DNA of 64,000 nucleotides from Streptococcus cristatus (GTDB lineage: Bacteria > Bacillota > Bacilli > Lactobacillales > Streptococcaceae), in NCBI RefSeq assembly GCF_003943815.1, contig NZ_RJNA01000007.1, positions 45,566 to 109,565 of the forward strand. Direction: 5' to 3'. The notes under the pieces are model-generated. The model worked only from the letters and a program-made list of their open reading frames with translations. It did no database searches and had not been told where the DNA came from. A program made the translations under genes and the position numbers. Below, piece by piece: positions 1 through 8,675 of this stretch. The first letter of the stretch is position 1, and every line of letters starts with the position of its first letter.

Positions 1-21
1 GTTTCGCTAGTATTGTGCAAC

Positions 22-51
22 TATAATATTGTAAAAGATGAGTTTACAATA
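22..51. promoter_or_regulatory. Perfect 9-bp palindrome overlapping promoter-like sequences
   Basis: TATTGTAAA at 27-35 and TTTACAATA at 43-51 form a perfect inverted repeat with a 7-base spacer. A TATAAT lies at 22-27 on the plus strand. On the minus strand TTGTAA and TATAGT are 18 bases apart, pointing left out of the window. This could be an operator over the promoter of a gene beyond the left edge. I cannot name a regulator. Confidence 0.35.
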
Positions 52-60
52 TGTCCTTAA

Positions 61-88
61 AATAAAAAAGACAGCCTCTCGACTGTCC
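61..88 (-). terminator. Terminator downstream of yajC
   Basis: Read on the minus strand, GACAG and CTGTC form a short stem around an 8-base loop, followed by TTTTTTATTTT. It begins a few bases after the yajC stop codon. Confidence 0.7.
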
Positions 89-94
89 TATATC

Positions 95-430
95 CTATTC
101 TTCAATGGCAGTATCTTCATCAGACACAGCGATATCGCCTTCCACTCCCGCAGCAGCTGGGATACCTTCTGTCAATGGCAAAACAGTCTTAATGGCTGCT
201 AATTCAAATGTTAAGAAAACACCGTCTACGTCCAAGACAACAGTCTTACGCTCTGAATCAACTTCGTCAACAGTTCCGTAAAGACCACCAATAGTAATGA
301 CTTCATAGCCTTTCTGCAGTTTATTAAGGCTCTCCATCCGTTTTTCAGCTTGCTTTTTCTGTGTCCGTACTTGGAAATACATCATTCCTACTAGTACAAC
401 GAAAAAAATAATCATCATTGTTGGATTCAT
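95..430 (-). CDS. yajC: Preprotein translocase accessory subunit YajC
   Basis: This 111-residue protein has one N-terminal membrane segment (about residues 4-20) followed by a basic stretch (RTQKKQAEKRMESLNKLQKG) and a small beta-rich cytoplasmic domain with the family-typical sequence VITIGGLYGTVDEVD. YajC associates with SecDF/SecYEG at the membrane; many streptococci keep it although SecDF is absent. The acidic C-terminal tail (about 25 residues) is usual for Gram-positive versions. AGGAG lies 7 bases before the ATG. It has its own promoter and terminator, so it is not simply the tail of the tkt transcript. Confidence 0.9.
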   Translation of the reverse strand: MNPTMMIIFFVVLVGMMYFQVRTQKKQAEKRMESLNKLQKGYEVITIGGLYGTVDEVDSERKTVVLDVDGVFLTFELAAIKTVLPLTEGIPAAAGVEGDIAVSDEDTAIEE

Positions 431-462
431 TTCTCTTCTCCTTTGGAATTCATCTACTAATT

Positions 463-491
463 ACTATAGCAGATTTTGCCCCGTTTGACAA
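463..491 (-). promoter_or_regulatory. Promoter of yajC
   Basis: On the minus strand TTGTCA (486-491) and TATAGT (463-468) are separated by 17 bases, with a TGC extension next to the -10. It lies between the tkt terminator and the yajC ribosome site. Confidence 0.6.
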
Positions 492-510
492 GGCAGGAAA
501 ATAATTTCCA

Positions 511-540
511 AAAAAATCAGGATGAGCAACACCCTGATTT
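511..540 (-). terminator. Terminator of tkt
   Basis: On the minus strand AAATCAGG pairs with CCTGATTT around an 11-base loop and runs into seven T residues, just after the tkt stop codon. Confidence 0.75.
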
Positions 541-549
541 TATGTCTTT

Positions 550-2526
550 TTATTTCAGATTTTTAACAACTTCTGCTACGTGTTCAACTGTAAAGCCGTA
601 TTCTTCCAAAGCTTTGCTTGCTGGAGCAGAGGCACCGAACTGGTCGATTCCGATAACTGCACCGTCTAGACCGACATACTTGTACCAAGGCTGGCTAGCT
701 GCCATCTCAATCGCTACGCGGCGACGAACTGCATTTGGCAGAATTTCTTCTTTGTAGGCTGCATCTTGAGCATCAAAAAGCTCTGTTGATGGCACGCTGA
801 CCACGCGAATTTTAGCACCTTCTGCTGCAAGTGCTTTAGCAGCTGCAACAGCCAAATTAACCTCAGAACCAGAAGCCAGCAAGATAGTATCGAAATCTGA
901 TGCTGTTTCGTAAACCACATAAGCACCTTTAGCTACTTTGTCAAAGTCTGTTCCTTCTTCGACTGTCAGATTTTGACGGGTCAAGACCAGAGCAGTCGGA
1001 GTAGATTGACTCTTAAGAGCCAAGTACCAAGCTGCCTGAGTTTCACGCGCATCTGCTGGGCGAAGAACAGTCAGGTTTGGAATAGCACGCAGACCAGCCA
1101 AATGCTCAATCGGCTCATGAGTCGGTCCATCTTCACCAACTGCAATTGAGTCGTGAGTGAAGACATAAGTCACTGGCAAGCCTTGAAGGGCAGACAAACG
1201 GACAGCTGCCTTGACATAGTCTGAGAAGACGAAGAAGGTACCGCCGTAAACGCGAAGACCACCATGAAGCGCCATACCATTGAGAATAGTTCCCATAGCA
1301 AACTCGCGCACACCAAATTGGATATTGCGGTTGAGACGGTGGGCATCGTCCTGCAGGCCGTCTTCCTTGATGTAGGTCATATTAGAATGAGCCAAGTCAG
1401 CAGAACCGCCGAGGAAAGTTGGAAGCACCTTAGCTGCTGCATTGAGGGCATCTTGGCTAGAATTACGGGTCGCTTGAGAGAAGCCATTTTCAAGCACTGG
1501 GAAATCTTCTGGTTTGATTTCTACTGGATCCTGACCAGCAATGATAGCTGTTACTTCTGCTGCCAATTCTGGATAAGCTTGCTTGTAGTCCTCTACTAGC
1601 TGTTTCCAAGCATCGTAAGCCGCTGCACCACGCTCTGCCACATTTGTACGGTAGTCAGTATAGACTTCCTCAGGAATCTCAAATGGCGCATAGTCCCAAC
1701 CCAAGGCTTGACGAGTAGCTTCCGCTTCTTCTGCTCCAAGAGGCGCACCGTGAACTGCATTGGTTCCTTGCTTGTTTGGTGAACCATATCCGATAATCGT
1801 CTTGACTTCAATCAAAGATGGCTTGCCAGAAGCCTTCGCTTCATTGATAGCCGCATCAATCGCTGCAAGGTCTGTTCCATCTTCTACCAAGGCAGTATGC
1901 CAACCATACGCTTCATAGCGGGCACGAACATCTTCTGTAAAGGAATCTTTGGTTTCCCCGTCCAAGTTGATATCATTTGAATCGTAGAGGACAACCAGCT
2001 TGTCAAGCTTTTGCAGACCAGCGTAAGAAGCAGCCTCAGCTGAAACACCCTCCATCAAATCGCCATCACCACAGATGACATAAGTGTAATGGTCGAAAAT
2101 CGGATAACCATCACGGTTGTACTTAGCAGCCAAGAAACGCTCTGCTTGAGCAAATCCAGTCGCTGTAGAAATCCCTTGTCCCAATGGTCCAGTCGTCGCA
2201 TCAACTCCAGCTGTATGACCAAACTCTGGGTGACCTGGTGTCTTAGAGCCCCATTGGCGGAAGTTTTTGATTTCCTCCATGCTGACATCTTTAAAGCCAG
2301 ACAGGTAGAGCAGGGCATAAAGCAACATAGAGCCGTGTCCTGCAGATAGAACGAAGCGATCGCGGTTAATCCAATTTGGCTCTGCTGGATTGATACGCAG
2401 TTGTTTGGTAAATAGGTCGTAAGCCATCGGCGCAGCCCCCATAACAACGCCAGGGTGACCTGACTTAGACTTTTCAATCGCGTCAATTCCTAAAAAGCGA
2501 ATGGCATTAACAGATAATTGTGACAT
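550..2526 (-). CDS. tkt: Transketolase
   Basis: A full-length (658 residues) thiamine-diphosphate enzyme that moves two-carbon units between sugar phosphates in the non-oxidative pentose phosphate pathway. The N-terminal domain carries the cofactor motif [18 protein letters not shown] (about residues 153-170) ending toward the conserved N of YDSNDIN. The middle domain has [12 protein letters not shown], with the substrate-binding histidines, and the C-terminal domain follows. The start [17 protein letters not shown] matches the family and has AAGGAG 7 bases upstream. It is monocistronic, with its own promoter and a terminator directly behind it. Confidence 0.96.
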   Translation of the reverse strand: MSQLSVNAIRFLGIDAIEKSKSGHPGVVMGAAPMAYDLFTKQLRINPAEPNWINRDRFVLSAGHGSMLLYALLYLSGFKDVSMEEIKNFRQWGSKTPGHPEFGHTAGVDATTGPLGQGISTATGFAQAERFLAAKYNRDGYPIFDHYTYVICGDGDLMEGVSAEAASYAGLQKLDKLVVLYDSNDINLDGETKDSFTEDVRARYEAYGWHTALVEDGTDLAAIDAAINEAKASGKPSLIEVKTIIGYGSPNKQGTNAVHGAPLGAEEAEATRQALGWDYAPFEIPEEVYTDYRTNVAERGAAAYDAWKQLVEDYKQAYPELAAEVTAIIAGQDPVEIKPEDFPVLENGFSQATRNSSQDALNAAAKVLPTFLGGSADLAHSNMTYIKEDGLQDDAHRLNRNIQFGVREFAMGTILNGMALHGGLRVYGGTFFVFSDYVKAAVRLSALQGLPVTYVFTHDSIAVGEDGPTHEPIEHLAGLRAIPNLTVLRPADARETQAAWYLALKSQSTPTALVLTRQNLTVEEGTDFDKVAKGAYVVYETASDFDTILLASGSEVNLAVAAAKALAAEGAKIRVVSVPSTELFDAQDAAYKEEILPNAVRRRVAIEMAASQPWYKYVGLDGAVIGIDQFGASAPASKALEEYGFTVEHVAEVVKNLK

Positions 2527-2555
2527 TGAGTTCTCCTTATAAAAAATTTAGCGGG

Positions 2556-2571
2556 CTGCTACCACCAGCAG
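2556..2571 (-). other. Stem-loop in the tkt leader
   Basis: CTGCT and AGCAG bracket GGTGGT in the 5' untranslated leader, about 30 bases before the tkt start codon. It may affect mRNA stability or translation; no known riboswitch fits. Confidence 0.3.
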
Positions 2572-2600
2572 ACATTCCTACGCTCATTTTTCTTATTTCC

Positions 2601-2629
2601 ATTATATGAAATTTTTGCCTTTCCTGCAA
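2601..2629 (-). promoter_or_regulatory. Promoter of tkt
   Basis: On the minus strand TTGCAG (2624-2629) and TATAAT (2601-2606) are 17 bases apart, giving a leader of roughly 65-70 bases before tkt. Confidence 0.65.
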
Positions 2630-2724
2630 TAATGGAAAGGCCATTCTTTCCTTCAGTAAAAGAATCCCACAAGCAAGCACTCATAGAATTCTAGTTATAT
2701 ATATATCCCTGTAAAATCGGCTAC

Positions 2725-2967
2725 TTATTGAATAGTAATACCGTATTTTTCATGATTTTCTTCGTACCAATTAATCAGAGCAATAGCCGTTTGATAAGTA
2801 ATATTCTTAATCTTGCTGCTACCTTTGACCAGTGTCAAGATGCTCATTTTGCTGATGTTGGCATCTGTCGCCACACGATAGCTGGTCAAAACTCCATCGA
2901 TTAGTAATTGAATAACAGCTTCTACCTTTTTATAATCAGACATTGTAGTAATATCCAATTTCTCCAT
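2725..2967 (-). CDS. Small helix-turn-helix-like protein
   Basis: An 80-residue protein starting MEKLDITTMSDYKKVE. I chose this ATG over one 21 bases upstream because GGAAGGAA sits correctly before it. The region after residue 28 (TSYRVATDANISKMSILTLV, then KGSSKIKNITYQTAIALINW) resembles a Cro/CI-type helix-turn-helix: a turn around the asparagine-isoleucine-serine and a recognition-helix-like segment. It is too small for a second domain. A TATAAT lies about 40 bases upstream (3005-3010). The family was not recognised by name; the regulator role is inferred from pattern only. It could be a phage-derived remnant repressor that has been kept. Confidence 0.6.
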   Translation of the reverse strand: MEKLDITTMSDYKKVEAVIQLLIDGVLTSYRVATDANISKMSILTLVKGSSKIKNITYQTAIALINWYEENHEKYGITIQ

Positions 2968-3131
2968 TTTGTATTCCTTCCATAACATTTATCTTTTCCT
3001 AACCATTATACACTTTTCTATGGTATTTACATATATAAATGCTTGGAGCGTTAAAAAAGAGGAAATTGGCTGATTATTTCTGTCTAGTTTAGCTAGATTT
3101 TGAAAAGGTTGACAAGCGACAAAAATGAGTA

Positions 3132-4067
3132 TTAGTCCATATAGGGTAGCAGGTAGCCGTAGCCTTCCTCTTCCATTTGCTCTCTGGGAATAAATCGCAG
3201 AGATGCTGAGTTGATGCAATAGCGCAAGCCACCTAATTCCTGCGGACCATCGGTAAAGACGTGACCTAGATGGGCATTTCCTGAGCGACTTCGCACTTCG
3301 ATTCGCTCCATGCCATGGCTCAAATCTTGATAATACTTGATAACCTCGCGAGCGATAGGACGAGCAAAACTAGGCCAGCCACAGCCAGATTCAAACTTGT
3401 CAGCCGCAAAAAAGAGTGGTTCGCCAGTTGTTACATCAACATAAATCCCTGCCTCAAAAGTGCTATTGTAAGCATTATGGAAAGGGCGCTCCGTTGCGCT
3501 CTGCTGGGTCACCTGATACTGCTCCTCACTTAGCACTGCTTTGAGTTGCTGCTGACTAGGCTTAGGATAATGGCCCGCATCTACCAAGGGCTGCTCAGCA
3601 TCCTTGACATTGATATGGCAATAACCCGTCGGATTTTTCTTGAGATAATCTTGATGATACTCCTCAGCCAAGATATAATGGCGCAAGGGCTCTAGCTCTA
3701 CAGCCAACTTTTGTCCTAATTGCTCCTCCTGCTCAGCAAAAACCTGCTCGATAGTGGCGCGATCTTCCTCACGGACATAGTAAACACCTGTCCGATACTG
3801 ACGGCCTATATCATTACCCTGTTTGTTGATGGATAAGGGGTCAATGACTCGGAAATAGTAGAGCAAAATTTCCCGCAGGCTGATTTTTTCTTCGTCATAA
3901 ATTAAGTGCACCGTCTCCGCGTGGTCGGTCTGGTGAATGAGCTGGTAGTTGGTGGACTCCACTTGCCCATTGGCATAGCCCACTGTCGTTTTCTCAATGC
4001 CTTCAATCCGAGAAAAATATTCCTCCAAGCCCCAGAAACAGCCGCCTGCTAGATAAATTTCTGCCAT
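3132..4067 (-). CDS. msrAB: Bifunctional methionine sulfoxide reductase MsrA/MsrB
   Basis: This 311-residue fusion repairs oxidised methionine in proteins. The N-terminal MsrA domain has the catalytic motif [11 protein letters not shown] (about residues 8-18). The C-terminal MsrB domain includes [22 protein letters not shown] and [11 protein letters not shown], whose cysteine is the MsrB nucleophile (streptococcal MsrB uses Cys, not Sec). The start at MAEIYLAGG is preferred: GGAGGG lies 6 bases before it, whereas the ATG two codons upstream abuts the ribosome site. There is no signal peptide, so it is the cytoplasmic form rather than the thioredoxin-like membrane-anchored SpxA-type fusion. 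Such an enzyme fits a hydrogen-peroxide-producing streptococcus (lctO is in this window). Confidence 0.94.
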   Translation of the reverse strand: MAEIYLAGGCFWGLEEYFSRIEGIEKTTVGYANGQVESTNYQLIHQTDHAETVHLIYDEEKISLREILLYYFRVIDPLSINKQGNDIGRQYRTGVYYVREEDRATIEQVFAEQEEQLGQKLAVELEPLRHYILAEEYHQDYLKKNPTGYCHINVKDAEQPLVDAGHYPKPSQQQLKAVLSEEQYQVTQQSATERPFHNAYNSTFEAGIYVDVTTGEPLFFAADKFESGCGWPSFARPIAREVIKYYQDLSHGMERIEVRSRSGNAHLGHVFTDGPQELGGLRYCINSASLRFIPREQMEEEGYGYLLPYMD

Positions 4068-4200
4068 AAACATCCCTCCAATCGTTTCCTCTATTTTCTC
4101 ATAAAAAGAGAAACTTTTATAGGATTTTGATTGGGACTTTCTTAGAAATCATATCAAATACTGCGCCCCTACGGATTAACTAAATTTAATAGTTTCAAGA

Positions 4201-4232
4201 AAATATAAAAAGACGGGAAATTTCCCATCTTT
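4201..4232 (-). terminator. Terminator downstream of the Spx/ArsC-like gene
   Basis: A nearly perfect 12-bp palindrome without a loop spacer (AAAGA-GGGAAA against TTTCCC-TCTTT), followed on the minus strand by TTTTTATATTTT. It starts 3 bases after the stop codon at 4235. Confidence 0.75.
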
Positions 4233-4234
4233 GA

Positions 4235-4588
4235 TTAAAGGTTTAATTCCTTGTATTCGGTCCGATAGCCAACTTGCACAATCCGATTATCTTGGACTAG
4301 CAACGGTCGCTTAATCAGCATGCCGTCGGTCGCCAAGAGTGCGGCTGCCTCCTCAGCAGAAAACTGAGGCACCTTATCCTTGAGCCCCAATTCTCGGTAC
4401 TTGATACCACTGGTATTAAAGAAAGACTTGATTTCCAAATCAGAATGAGTCATCCATTGCAGAAGTTTCTCTTGGCTAGGCGTTTCCTTGACAATATCCA
4501 CCGCTTCAAAATCCACTCCTAATTGATTAAGCTCAGCCTTGGCCTTGCGACAAGTAGAGCATTTTGGGTATTCGATAAATTGTAACAT
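4235..4588 (-). CDS. Spx/ArsC/MgsR-family thioredoxin-fold protein
   Basis: A 117-residue protein of the ArsC-like superfamily. It opens with a beta strand and the redox motif CSTCRK (residues 10-15), and later has IKRPLL (about 93-98), the conserved cis-proline region of the family. In arsenate reductases the first cysteine is catalytic; in Spx and MgsR homologues a CxxC acts as a redox switch controlling RNA polymerase contacts. Here CSTC gives a CxxC, but the length and the RP motif fit the YusI/YffB-type uncharacterised branch as well. No arsenic genes are nearby, so arsenate reduction is unlikely. The gene stands alone with its own terminator. Confidence 0.8.
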   Translation of the reverse strand: MLQFIEYPKCSTCRKAKAELNQLGVDFEAVDIVKETPSQEKLLQWMTHSDLEIKSFFNTSGIKYRELGLKDKVPQFSAEEAAALLATDGMLIKRPLLVQDNRIVQVGYRTEYKELNL

Positions 4589-4687
4589 ACTTACCTCAAT
4601 TCTTATTTATCTCTAGCCTTTGTGGTCTAAAATTCCAAAATAGCTTGAAATTTCTATGCTTACTGTTAAAGAAAGCAAATGCTTCCT

Positions 4688-4990
4688 CTACAAGACATCA
4701 CCCTCATCCAATATTTTCTTGAAGTGCTGCGAATACTTTGTCGGATAAAACTCGGTGAAAGTATATGCTGCAATCTCTTGAATATAAAAAGGATCTTCTG
4801 AAATAATCTTTTGAACAGTTTCTTTACTATCTGTATTCACTAAAATAATCCCACCAGTCCGAGGATTCTTCCGTCCTGATGCGATAAAATGGCCAGATGC
4901 ATAATATTTATCTAAAAAAGAAATATGCTCTGGTAAATATTTTTCAACTTCTACTAGGTCTTTTTTATAAGTTAAATCAATAATAAACAT
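4688..4990 (-). CDS. YciI family protein
   Basis: A 100-residue small alpha/beta (ferredoxin-like) protein. It has the pattern of YciI proteins: DLTYKK near the N-terminus, HISFLDKYYASGHFIASGRK (conserved His and the S/R-rich strand), then GGIILVNTDSKE and DPFYIQEIAAYTFTEF. Members are small cytoplasmic proteins, some with dehydrochlorinase-like activity, but the physiological substrate is unknown. It lies 71 bases downstream of serA on the same strand and may be read through from that operon. Confidence 0.75.
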   Translation of the reverse strand: MFIIDLTYKKDLVEVEKYLPEHISFLDKYYASGHFIASGRKNPRTGGIILVNTDSKETVQKIISEDPFYIQEIAAYTFTEFYPTKYSQHFKKILDEGDVL

Positions 4991-5061
4991 AATAACTCCT
5001 ATGATATTTTGCTTATGATATTTAGCATATAAATCAATTTTATGTAAGCCGTATTTTTTTG

Positions 5062-6237
5062 TTATTTTTTAATCAAACGCACGCGCACAATATTATCGCT
5101 ATTCTCAAATTTATCAACCAGCTCCTGAATCTTACTTTCATCCGACTCATCCAGATCCAGCAAAGTATAGGCATAATCACCCTTGGAACGATTGATGATA
5201 TTGTCGATATTAATATTCAAATCACTGACCGCTGTTGAAATTCGAGCCACAATATTCGGTACATTTTTGTTAATCAGGGTAATCCGATAAGGGGCTGAGA
5301 GAGCCTGACGGACATTAGGGAAATTCACTGAGTTGATAATCTCGCCCGTTTCCATGAAGCGGCGGATGGTTTTCCCAGCCATAATGGCACAGTTGAGCTC
5401 AGCTTCTTCTGTCGAGCCACCCAAATGCGGAAAGACTGTAATCTGCGGATGACGGAGTAGCTCTTCCACACCAAAGTCTGTGATATATCGCTTGATAACA
5501 CCTGTTTCCAAAGCTTCAAAAAGGGCAGCATTGTCCACCAGCTCGCCACGGGCAAAGTTGATAAGGGTTGTTCCCTTTTGCATAAGATCAAAAGCAGCCT
5601 GATCAAAAGTAGCGCGTGTATCCTCAGTCAGAGGGACGTGGATAGTGATATAATCACTCTTCTCAAAGATTTCCTTAATGTCCGCTACCCGCTTGACATG
5701 GCTAGAGATATTCCAAGCTGTCTCAATGGATACATAAGGATCATAGCCCAGGACATTCATTCCCAGACGGTAGGCATCATTGGCAATGCGCCCACCGATA
5801 GCTCCCAGACCAATGACACCCAGAGTTTTATTGGCAATTTCGGTACCCGCAAACTGCTTCTTACCAGCTTCTACTTGCTTGGGAACATCATCACCAGAAA
5901 GGCCGTTAGCCCAGCTGTTAGCAGCGATATAGTCACGAGCAGACAGGAGAATGGAAGCCAAGACCGCTTCTTTCACCGCATTGGCATTAGCTCCTGGTGT
6001 GTTGAAGACCACGATTCCCTGAGCCGTAGCTTGATCGACAGGAATATTATTGGTTCCTGCGCCAGCCCGCGCAATGGCTTTGAGCTTGCTTGGAAATTCC
6101 TGTCCATGCAGGTTTTGACTACGCAGGATATAAGCATCTGGATTGTCAGACTTATCTCCGTCAATCTGAAAAGCATTGCCCAGCTCCTTGAGCCCGATTT
6201 GATTGATGTTGTTAAAGGTTTTGACACTAAAGACCAT
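5062..6237 (-). CDS. serA: D-3-phosphoglycerate dehydrogenase
   Basis: First step of serine synthesis: oxidation of 3-phosphoglycerate to phosphohydroxypyruvate. The 391-residue protein has the D-isomer 2-hydroxyacid dehydrogenase fold with the NAD-binding motif LGVIGLGAIGGRIAND (about residues 139-154). The conserved residues include the RGELVD arginine region and the HLGGSTEEAE histidine. A C-terminal ACT domain (about 317-391, starting ITLINKNVPNIVARIS) suggests feedback or ligand control. There is no extra ASB domain, so it is the short bacterial form. It starts 12 bases after serC, indicating one operon. serB is not in this window. Confidence 0.93.
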   Translation of the reverse strand: MVFSVKTFNNINQIGLKELGNAFQIDGDKSDNPDAYILRSQNLHGQEFPSKLKAIARAGAGTNNIPVDQATAQGIVVFNTPGANANAVKEAVLASILLSARDYIAANSWANGLSGDDVPKQVEAGKKQFAGTEIANKTLGVIGLGAIGGRIANDAYRLGMNVLGYDPYVSIETAWNISSHVKRVADIKEIFEKSDYITIHVPLTEDTRATFDQAAFDLMQKGTTLINFARGELVDNAALFEALETGVIKRYITDFGVEELLRHPQITVFPHLGGSTEEAELNCAIMAGKTIRRFMETGEIINSVNFPNVRQALSAPYRITLINKNVPNIVARISTAVSDLNINIDNIINRSKGDYAYTLLDLDESDESKIQELVDKFENSDNIVRVRLIKK

Positions 6238-6249
6238 AGTTTCCCTCTC

Positions 6250-7341
6250 TTAAGAATTTTCTTCTTCAAATTTCTGCATAAAGGCAATCAAGTCCTTGAC
6301 ACCTTGGAGCGGAAAGGCATTGTAGAGACTAGCTCTCATGCCACCTACGCTGCGGTGCCCCTTGATATTCTTGAATCCCGCTGCTGCAGCCTCTTTGTTA
6401 AATTTGGCGTCCAGCTCTGGGCTAGGAGACACAAAGGGAATATTGGCTACTGAGCGCTGCTCCTTGTAACGGACTGGACTGCGATAAAAGTCAGACTGCT
6501 CAATGAAGTCGTACAAAAGGCCAGATTTTTCACGATTGCGCTTTTCCATTTCTGCCACACCACCCAACTCCTTGACCCACTCAAAGACCAGTTTGGCCAT
6601 ATAGATGGCGAAAGTTGGTGGTGTATTGTAAAGAGAGCCATTGTCCGCCTGAATACGGTAGTCTAGCATGCTAGACAGAACTGGCTCATCATTGAGCAAA
6701 TCCTCACGAATGATGACCACTGTCACGCCGGCAGGTCCGATATTCTTCTGAGCCCCAGCATAAATCAAACCAAAATCCTCTACTCGGTACTGAGCAGCAA
6801 GGATATTAGAAGACATGTCCGCCACAATGGGCACGCCATTAGTCGCAGGCAGGTCATAAATAGCCGTACCTTCAATGGTATTATTGGTGGTCAGATGCAC
6901 ATAGGCCGCCTGCGGATCAATCTCCTTTTCATCAAAAGAAGGAATTTCCGTGTAATTTAAATCCTCTGACGAAGCCAAGAGAATAGGTTCAAAAAGCACT
7001 GTCTTAGCCAGCTTGACTGCTTCTGTGTAGGCTTTCTTGCCCCAAGAACCAGCTACTAGGTAGTAGGCCTTGCCGCTCTTGGCTAGATTAAGGGGAATCA
7101 TGCTAAACTGGGTAGAAGCTCCCCCCTGCAGGAAGAGTACGCGGTAATTGTCCGGAATAGCCATGAGCTCACGCAGCAAGCTCTCAGCTTCTTTGATAAT
7201 ATCGTCAAATTCTTTGGATCGGTGGGATAGCTCCATCACGCTCATGCCGCTTTGGGCATAGTCTAAAAACTCAGCCTGAGCTTTTTTCAAGACTTCCTTG
7301 GGCAATACTGCCGGTCCAGCAGAAAAATTGTAAATGGTCAT
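6250..7341 (-). CDS. serC: Phosphoserine aminotransferase
   Basis: Second step of serine synthesis, transferring the amino group of glutamate to phosphohydroxypyruvate; also used for vitamin B6 synthesis in organisms with that pathway. The 363-residue PLP enzyme starts [18 protein letters not shown] as the family does. It has the PLP-lysine motif [10 protein letters not shown] (about residues 193-202) and the C-terminal [15 protein letters not shown] involved in phosphate binding. GGAGG lies 6 bases before the ATG. It is the promoter-proximal gene of the serC-serA pair; a TATGAT -10 lies at 7370-7375. Confidence 0.95.
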   Translation of the reverse strand: MTIYNFSAGPAVLPKEVLKKAQAEFLDYAQSGMSVMELSHRSKEFDDIIKEAESLLRELMAIPDNYRVLFLQGGASTQFSMIPLNLAKSGKAYYLVAGSWGKKAYTEAVKLAKTVLFEPILLASSEDLNYTEIPSFDEKEIDPQAAYVHLTTNNTIEGTAIYDLPATNGVPIVADMSSNILAAQYRVEDFGLIYAGAQKNIGPAGVTVVIIREDLLNDEPVLSSMLDYRIQADNGSLYNTPPTFAIYMAKLVFEWVKELGGVAEMEKRNREKSGLLYDFIEQSDFYRSPVRYKEQRSVANIPFVSPSPELDAKFNKEAAAAGFKNIKGHRSVGGMRASLYNAFPLQGVKDLIAFMQKFEEENS

Positions 7342-7458
7342 ATCCTACCTCCAAAAATGTATTTTGTCTATCATATCACAATGTTCAGAAAATTTCTATA
7401 ATTCTTTCAAAGATATTTTTCTTTTGGGGAAATTTCCGAACAAAAGGAGGATTTTGAA

Positions 7459-7487
7459 CAAAAAACTAGCCGAATAGGACTAGTTTC
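7459..7487 (-). terminator. Terminator overlapping the rsmI stop codon
   Basis: On the minus strand AAACTAG-CC pairs with GG-CTAGTTT around a 5-base loop, followed by TTTTTG. The TAG stop codon of rsmI (7480-7482) is part of the 5' arm. Confidence 0.65.
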
Positions 7488-8346
7488 TTTCTTCTCCATG
7501 ATAAAGGGCATAGAGCTGACTCTTATTGCGCCCGTATTTTTTAGCTACTTCCTTGATAGCCTGATTTTTCTTGCTGCCGGATTGGACTAAGCTGTCAATT
7601 TCAGCCAAGAGCTCCGCATCCGCTTTGTCTTCCTTCTCCAAGCTTGCACCAGCCACAATCAGGAGGCATTCGCCCTTGAGTGCATTCTCTGCCAGATAGT
7701 CTATCAACTCAGAAATCCTTCCTCTTTGGTATTCTTCGTAGATTTTGGTGAGCTCACGAACCAAGACCACTGAGCGATTGCCATAGACTTCCAGCATATT
7801 TTCCAGCGTAGCCTTGACCCTATGAGGAGATTCGTAAAAGATCTGTGTCTCTGGATAAGATTTTTTACTCTCGAAAAATTCCTTCTGCTGTCCAGACTTA
7901 CGAGGCAAGAAACCATAAAAAATATGAGGCTGAGGCGCTAAACCACTGGCAATCAGAGCGGAAATCCCGGCGCTGGGGCCCGGAACCGTCACCACAGCAA
8001 TGTCCTCAGCAATAGCCGCCTTAACCAAATCATGACCCGGATCCGAAATGCTAGGCAAGCCAGCATCGGATACCTGGGCTAGATTTTGACCTGATTTGAG
8101 CAAGTCCAGCAAGATCGGTATCTTTTCTTGAGCATTGTGCTCATGAAAGCTGATCTGTCGAGTCTCAATCCCAAAGTGTTTGAGTAGAAGACCTGTATTT
8201 CTGGTATCTTCAGCCGCAATAACATCCACTTCCTTGAGGGTATTGACCATGCGAATGCTCATGTCATCCATATTTCCAATAGGAGTCGCCACCAAATACA
8301 GCTTGCCGTAGGGCGACTGTCCCTTAAAACTCTTTTGAATCTGCAT
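7480..8346 (-). CDS. rsmI: 16S rRNA (cytidine-1402-2'-O)-methyltransferase
   Basis: RsmI uses SAM to 2'-O-methylate C1402 in the decoding centre of 16S rRNA. The 288-residue protein belongs to the tetrapyrrole-methylase fold. It has LYLVATPIGNMDDMSIR near the start, AAEDTRNTGLLLKHF, then QVSDAGLPSISDPG and VPGPSAGISALIASG, which form the SAM site. I chose the ATG at 8346 because GGGAG sits 5 bases upstream and the protein then starts at the expected strand; a longer reading would run backward into yabA. It overlaps no part of yabA except its ribosome site. It ends the tmk-holB-yabA-rsmI operon. Confidence 0.93.
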   Translation of the reverse strand: MQIQKSFKGQSPYGKLYLVATPIGNMDDMSIRMVNTLKEVDVIAAEDTRNTGLLLKHFGIETRQISFHEHNAQEKIPILLDLLKSGQNLAQVSDAGLPSISDPGHDLVKAAIAEDIAVVTVPGPSAGISALIASGLAPQPHIFYGFLPRKSGQQKEFFESKKSYPETQIFYESPHRVKATLENMLEVYGNRSVVLVRELTKIYEEYQRGRISELIDYLAENALKGECLLIVAGASLEKEDKADAELLAEIDSLVQSGSKKNQAIKEVAKKYGRNKSQLYALYHGEERN

Positions 8347-8348
8347 CT

Positions 8349-8666
8349 CTACTCCCTGAATAACAACTCGTCGCAGAACATGCACTCCGCATCGTTTTCT
8401 CGGCGTTGACCATAGAAATCTGTGCACACATGAAAGCCATCGTAGTACAGTTTGCGGAGATTGTCCCGATTTTTATTGATTTTAACCGGTGCTGCTTGCT
8501 CTACCTCACCTAGTCGCTCTCTCAGCTTATCATTTTCTAGCTGGAAGACGATATTTTCCTCGACGACACTCTTGAGATTTTTCTTGATGGCCTCTACCTC
8601 GGCAAGGGTCACTAAAAGCGTCTGAGAAAAATCATCCAAGGCATCAAATAGTTCTTTTTTATTCAT
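8349..8666 (-). CDS. yabA: Replication initiation control protein YabA
   Basis: YabA binds DnaA and the DNA polymerase clamp DnaN to limit re-initiation of replication. The 105-residue protein has an N-terminal helical/coiled-coil region (residues 1-60, rich in leucine and glutamate), a short linker, and a C-terminal zinc cluster made by HVC, then CMFC (HxC...CxxC). The position between holB and rsmI is the usual Firmicute arrangement. It begins 10 bases after holB ends. Confidence 0.93.
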   Translation of the reverse strand: MNKKELFDALDDFSQTLLVTLAEVEAIKKNLKSVVEENIVFQLENDKLRERLGEVEQAAPVKINKNRDNLRKLYYDGFHVCTDFYGQRRENDAECMFCDELLFRE

Positions 8667-8675
8667 TTTCTGCTC

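Noticed and set aside
30..48. GlnR operator (TGTNA-N7-TNACA)
   Set aside because: The palindrome has nine bases between the half-sites, not seven.
3132..4067. Two separate msrA and msrB genes
   Set aside because: The frame is continuous across both domains with a short linker, a common streptococcal fusion.
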